Of a DNA stretch of 64,000 nt, positions 59,740-64,000 are shown in pieces (position 1 is the stretch's first letter; the number at the start of each line of letters is the position of its first letter). The notes under the pieces were generated by a model that searched no databases, was not told the origin of the DNA, and worked only from the letters and a program-made list of their open reading frames with translations. The stretch is from Sesamum alatum (lineage: Eukaryota; Streptophyta; Magnoliopsida; Lamiales; Pedaliaceae). The translations under genes were made by a program, and so were the position numbers. The stretch lies in the NCBI GenBank assembly GCA_034509735.1, contig JACGWO010000010.1, forward strand, positions 16,443,193 through 16,507,192, given 5' to 3'.

Positions 59740-62108
59740 TGTTAGCTTCATATAAGCCCCAAGACGTTAAACGTAGCGAAAATTAGAATTTTAATTAGAA
59801 AAATAATATTATAATTAGCGATCAAATCGCCCGTCTCGTTGCTATTACGACGTGGATCTCATGCATAAAAGGATGTCAATTGAATAGTTAAGAGAACCAA
59901 CCTTTCTTGTTCTCCGGTTGATGTTGGTTACTTGAACTTTCTCAAGAACGACCTTACCTTAAAATTGGTGGAACGTCAAAACGGAACCGCTTTTAATTGT
60001 TGTTCACTGTAGAACACAAGTGTCTTCCCTCTAAAGCTAGTCCACACCACCTATGATGGAATCACCCTCAAACCTATGCCAGTAGGTATTGGAGGATTAA
60101 AGTAGATCAACTATTAATCTATGGAGAAATCAAAGGAATTCTTCTCTTTTTGGAGATAAGAAATGAACATAAGACCAATGCTGAAGTGAAAGCTAGACTT
60201 TCTAGCTTCGAAGGAGAGAAAGTCTAAGAACTAGAGAGCAAAAGGAAAGCAAGAGTTTTTGTATCTTTGTATGTAGAAATTGGTATATTAATCTCTTGCT
60301 TTGTACCCCTTTTTATAGGCATTCCTCTGCACTAGTTACAATAAATGTAGACAAGGCCTTTTATTTTGCTCTTCGAACACTTGTCTTCTTCATAGACAAG
60401 TTCTAGCATGACTCATATTTTCTCTTTTTACACTTGTCTTCTTTATAGACAAGCTTTAACATGACTCATATTTTCTTCTTTTACACTTGTCTTTGTTATA
60501 GACAAGCTTTAGCATGACTCATATTTTCTTCTTTTACACTTGTCTTCTTTGTAGACAAGCTTTAGCATGACTCATATTTTCTTCTTCATCTAAAGATGAA
60601 AACAAGTCATGTCTATGTTCAATGAATCTTGTCTTGTGGGCTTGGGCTAAGGTCTTGGGCTTTATCTTAATTTTCAATTGGACTAAGTCCAATTTTAATT
60701 AATTCCCAACTAATTATTTAGCCCATGATATTTAATTTCTTAATTAAATATAAGCCCAAATCAGTTAATCTAATTAATTAATTTTCAAGCTCAAATAGAT
60801 TCATCTTAATTAATCTATCACAAGTCTTACTTAATCAAATTAATGCTTGTGAATTTAGACTCCAAATTAAATAATCATATTATTTAATATTCCTACAAAT
60901 GATTTCATAAATCATTTCAATCAATTAATTTAACTCCTTAAATTAATTGATTTATTCTCCATAACTAATTCTGCAAATTAATTCCAATAATTCCATCATG
61001 GATTTGTGTGTGACCCTTTAGGTTCACTATTCAGCTAGACTTGGGCTTGTATCATATATACAATTTAATTAGCAACTTACTTGCATTAGATTAATTAGAT
61101 CTTATCATAATTAATCACCCTCGATTAACTCCTTAATTGGAGGGTACCCGTCACCATGGGTGGCCATCTAGCAATGGTCCATGGCACTAGAGAATAGGTG
61201 AATTATTGCGTGAACCTGTGAGCTACGCCCATGCAGATACGGTCCCTCCGCTACTAACCTCCCGATCAAAGTCTAGGGCATGGAATTAGATACCGGTTCC
61301 CATTATCGAGTTTGATGTCTATGTACCAACTCTTCAATTTATGTTTCCAATTTATCAATATAGGAAAAATCTTTTATCCTATTTGATCAATAGCCATGGC
61401 CATGGGCTTCGAGGAACGCATAATGTAGAGAACATAGGAGGTTCGTTATCATCTCATGATAAGTAACAGATCCTATCTTGGAACTCACCAACCTCCATGC
61501 ATGCTTCAAGTATGTTTGAAACATGACCATATAGTGATCCAGGATGAAACTTGAGACCACATTGTACATGATCAAGTCATAGCCATCCTATGCACAAGGT
61601 TACTGTGGAACCTCAAGTCTAAGGACTAGTTAGTGCACTATCGTAGCCTAGGAGTTCTACTCATACCGATCATGCCATATAGGGCTTCCATATGACAACT
61701 CCTGCAAGTCAATTCAATGAACTTGATAAGTCTTTATCAAGCACCCACTAAAGTGCGCAGACGTCATACGTCTCTGTCTATGAAACTCGACATTCATCAT
61801 ATGAATGCATCACTTAGTGCAAGTCTTTAAGGAATGGTCGTGCCCTGTCTCGATCGATTCATCGACTTGGAATATTTTAGATCAAACCATAGAGGTTGGT
61901 TTCATGGTCGCCATCATATGCCCGAGCCAACCCCATAGCATAATTGATCTAAGGGCTTCAACCAAATGCTCATATAAATATAATGTTAAAAGAATATGAT
62001 GAAGATAGCCAAAGAACATTTCTTAAATTAACATATTATTGAAAAATATCGTATAGAAATAGTTTACAAAGAGCCAATAAATTGGCTTGACGGTCACCTA
62101 TTCGAACA
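59740..62108 (-). mobile_element. solo LTR A4 of the TGTTAGAATAGG family
   Basis: The minus strand begins TGTTCGAATAGGTGACCGTC and ends GAAGCTAACA. Identical ACACC flanks lie at 59735-59739 and 62109-62113. It is 2369 bp. It shares with A3 the words AAACCAAC, CCAAGTCGA and GAGACAGGGCA, and the GTGAACCTAAAGGGTCACAC block (61010-61030 on the plus strand as its complement). A run of four imperfect repeats of ACACTTGTCTTCTTTATAGA lies at about 60370-60590. No internal genes. Confidence 0.92.
60370..60590. repeat. tandem repeat of about 60 bp within LTR A4
   Basis: Four imperfect units contain CACTTGTCTTCTT, ATAGACAAGC and TAGCATGACTCATATTTTCT. A3 lacks an obvious counterpart, which helps explain why A4 is 150 bp longer. 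Confidence 0.8.
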
Positions 62109-62113
62109 ACACC

Positions 62114-62850
62114 GACCTCCCCTATTACTATGGAAATATATAGATTCTCCCTCTTACTATGTAAATTCCATAAACTTACCTTGTTGGTTTATTACCATTA
62201 CAAATTGGTCCTTTCATTAGTTAAACTAACGGTCAATGTTGATGTCAGCCAAAATATTTATGTAACCTCCCTATTTTCCCTTGGGTAGAATATTTATAGA
62301 TTTTTCTGACCATAATACCCTTAAGGGTGATTTGTAATTTTTATAACTAAAAGGGGTGTTAATTGTAACATACACAGACTAAATATATATGCTTGTAATA
62401 ACTACCTTTGTGACTATTTTATACAAATTTTTTCATTTTGATAACTAAAATTTGCATTTTATTGGACAAAATAATCATGTGCCCAAGACAACATTGTAAA
62501 TATATAGGCTTGGCAAACACATTTTTTGCCAAAAAAAAAAGGGTCAACATTTAAGCATTACATATTCCCTCTGTTAAAAACAAAATACTACTAGACCCAC
62601 CTTCAATTAGCAAAAGAACATCCAGTAACGTCATTAATCCCAACAAAATAACCTAACAACCATCCAGAAATAACATCCACAAATGTTATCCGATTCATCC
62701 AAAAAATTCAAAGATTGAGGTGTTGAGAATGAGCATCCTCAGAAAATGCAGTAGTGGCTGCATCCACTTGAATTTGGATTAAAAATGGATCCAAATCTGC
62801 ATGTGTTGAAACCCCACCGTCTTATGTATTTGCTTCACCTTGACTTTGTT
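62114..62850. other. AT-rich spacer with foldback-like repeat
   Basis: Bases 62150-62420 hold wording like the repeat at 37310-37735 (CCCTTAAGGGTGATTTGTAA, AAAGGGGTGTTAATTGTAA). No gene is seen. Confidence 0.4.
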
Positions 62851-62859
62851 GAGTTAGAT

Positions 62860-63286
62860 GAGGACTTCTTGACTTCCCAATAGAATATCATTCACTTTTG
62901 CATTCCTCCTTTGTCTCTTGACTACTCTAGTTGCCTTTTTCAAAGCCACATTTTCATCAAACTCTACCTGTAGCAAAATAAAACAATAAACATTATGTTA
63001 ATATTAAACTATCACAACATGCCAAACTGCATGTAACAAACAACTATTTATGCTTTAGAAATCAACAACATATACCTATTGAGCTGCAACCCTTCCTTTT
63101 CCTCTTCTTTTGTGTACTAGTGGCCCACCACAAGTCCTCTTATTATAGCCATTGTGACCACATTTGCTATATTTGAAAGCACTTGGTTTCTTGACCCTAG
63201 ATCCCTCTCCAACCTCCCTTCTCCTATGCTTCTTTGGCCTACCAGGCATTCTCTTAATTAATGGGGGCAATATGGACTCAGGGTAT
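62860..63286 (-). pseudogene. MULE (MuDR) transposase C-terminal fragment
   Basis: The minus strand carries ILPPLIKRMPGRPKKHRRRE (63265-63206), then the zinc knuckle CGHNGYNKRTCGG with its Cys-His-Cys spacing (63165-63115). That is the typical tail of Mutator-like transposases. A stop at 63076 follows RVAAQ. A second possible exon, VEFDENVALKKATRVVKRQ, lies at about 62870-62967. The catalytic part is missing; at its right edge the sequence changes to LTR-like DNA. Confidence 0.75.
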
Positions 63287-64000
63287 CGTAACACCCTCTA
63301 ACGGCACTACGACTATATCTCCCATAAATGTCACACTAAATGTAAACTCTGTTTAATATGTAATTACGTGCATAATCCAGTCTCTGCTGAGTATATATAT
63401 ATATATATATATCTATACGCAGTCTTATCATCACAACAAGCATATTTATCATGTCATCCACGAGATCATATATATATATATCAAGTACGACAAAAAATGG
63501 AACTATTATAATTAGTTCACGTGCCACTCTCGCTTTTAACCCAAAATGAGACTTTTATTTCTATTTACGATGAAGAGAAAACTACAGACTGGCCCCAACC
63601 TGCCTGGAATGCAAAACATGGACCTAGTTCTCATGAGTAGGTACAACAAAAGCTACACCTAAAAAATGTTAGCAGAGGAATGAGAATGCAACTCAATAAG
63701 TAAATAACTGACACCAAAGATACACGCACCTCAATTATAGCTTCAGCAAGACAAAAGCAAGCAACATTTACAAAATATAATCAATTTCATCAAGCACATT
63801 TCATTTCATTTTATTTCTCTATGTAATTATCTCATAACAAGACAATCAATCAAACTCATCTTTTCCTAGTTGGCTTATCCGGAAGGTTATATAGTATTTT
63901 TCTCCACCAACTCAACCTCAGTATTCATTCGCACATATACATGAATCCCCTTGACATGCCACACAGGCTCGTCAATCTCATTTCGCATCATAGCTCTTTC
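63287..64000 (-). mobile_element. possible chromovirus LTR fragment running off the right edge
   Basis: The plus strand starts GTAACACCCTCTAACGGC where the MULE reading breaks off; many Gypsy chromovirus LTRs read TGTAACACCC at this end. Inside are ACTCAATAAGTAAATAACTG (63692-63711) and other wording common in such LTRs. A (TA)n run lies at 63392-63412. No second end is in view, so the call rests on wording alone. Confidence 0.45.

Overview
This window is nuclear DNA of a flowering plant, most likely a eudicot. It has two intron-rich host genes with GT-AG introns, AT-rich introns and spacers, a plastid-DNA scrap inside an intron, and dense nested plant transposons. No species is named because nothing here is diagnostic.

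Host genes, both on the minus strand. (1) 905-7671 is a 12-exon gene for the plastid senescence-associated protein AAF/SPA15, reconstructed as an unbroken 429-codon frame. It probably has a non-coding first exon ending at 9231. Its largest intron holds an ndhB fragment of plastid origin and a tandem duplication that copied an exon edge and its splice donor. (2) 23621-35884 is a 15-exon gene for rhamnogalacturonan lyase (polysaccharide lyase family 4, about 688 aa) with an N-terminal membrane-anchor-like segment. Its exon 12/13 junction has lost the expected AG acceptor. Its introns are full of short foldback and MITE-like repeats, including a CACTA-type MITE with a 3-bp target duplication.

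Mobile DNA. 11927-15240 holds rearranged copies of a large LTR family that begins TGTTAGAATAGGTGAC. 16726-23562 is G1, a complete minus-strand Ty3/Gypsy element with AGAAC target duplications; it keeps a gag-like frame but has lost protease, reverse transcriptase, RNase H and integrase. 38434-40480 is a decayed hAT transposase gene. Next to it sits G2 (40545-55605), a 15-kb relative of G1 with decayed gag, protease, RT, two RNase H-like modules and integrase, plus an antisense plant-mobile-domain-like gene between pol and the 3' LTR; this is the layout of the Tat lineage. G2's integrase is split by a 2.2-kb solo LTR of the TGTTAGAATAGG family (47264-49482, duplication GGTAT). A second solo LTR of that family lies on the minus strand at 59740-62108 (duplication ACACC). 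55930-58650 is a decayed chromovirus-type element. At the right edge are a MULE transposase C-terminal fragment and what looks like part of a chromovirus LTR.

How it fits together: the two host genes look functionally unrelated (plastid senescence and cell-wall pectin remodelling). The spacers record successive insertion, giving an order: hAT, then G2, then the solo LTR inside G2. G1 and G2 share PBS, gag, the linker and a post-pol motif, so G1 looks like a non-autonomous deletion derivative that may once have used proteins from a G2-like relative. I saw no tRNA, rRNA or CRISPR sequence, and no undescribed enzymatic system. The most unusual items are the splice lesion in the lyase gene, the antisense gene in G2, the shared post-pol motif, and the LTR family found only without internal regions.
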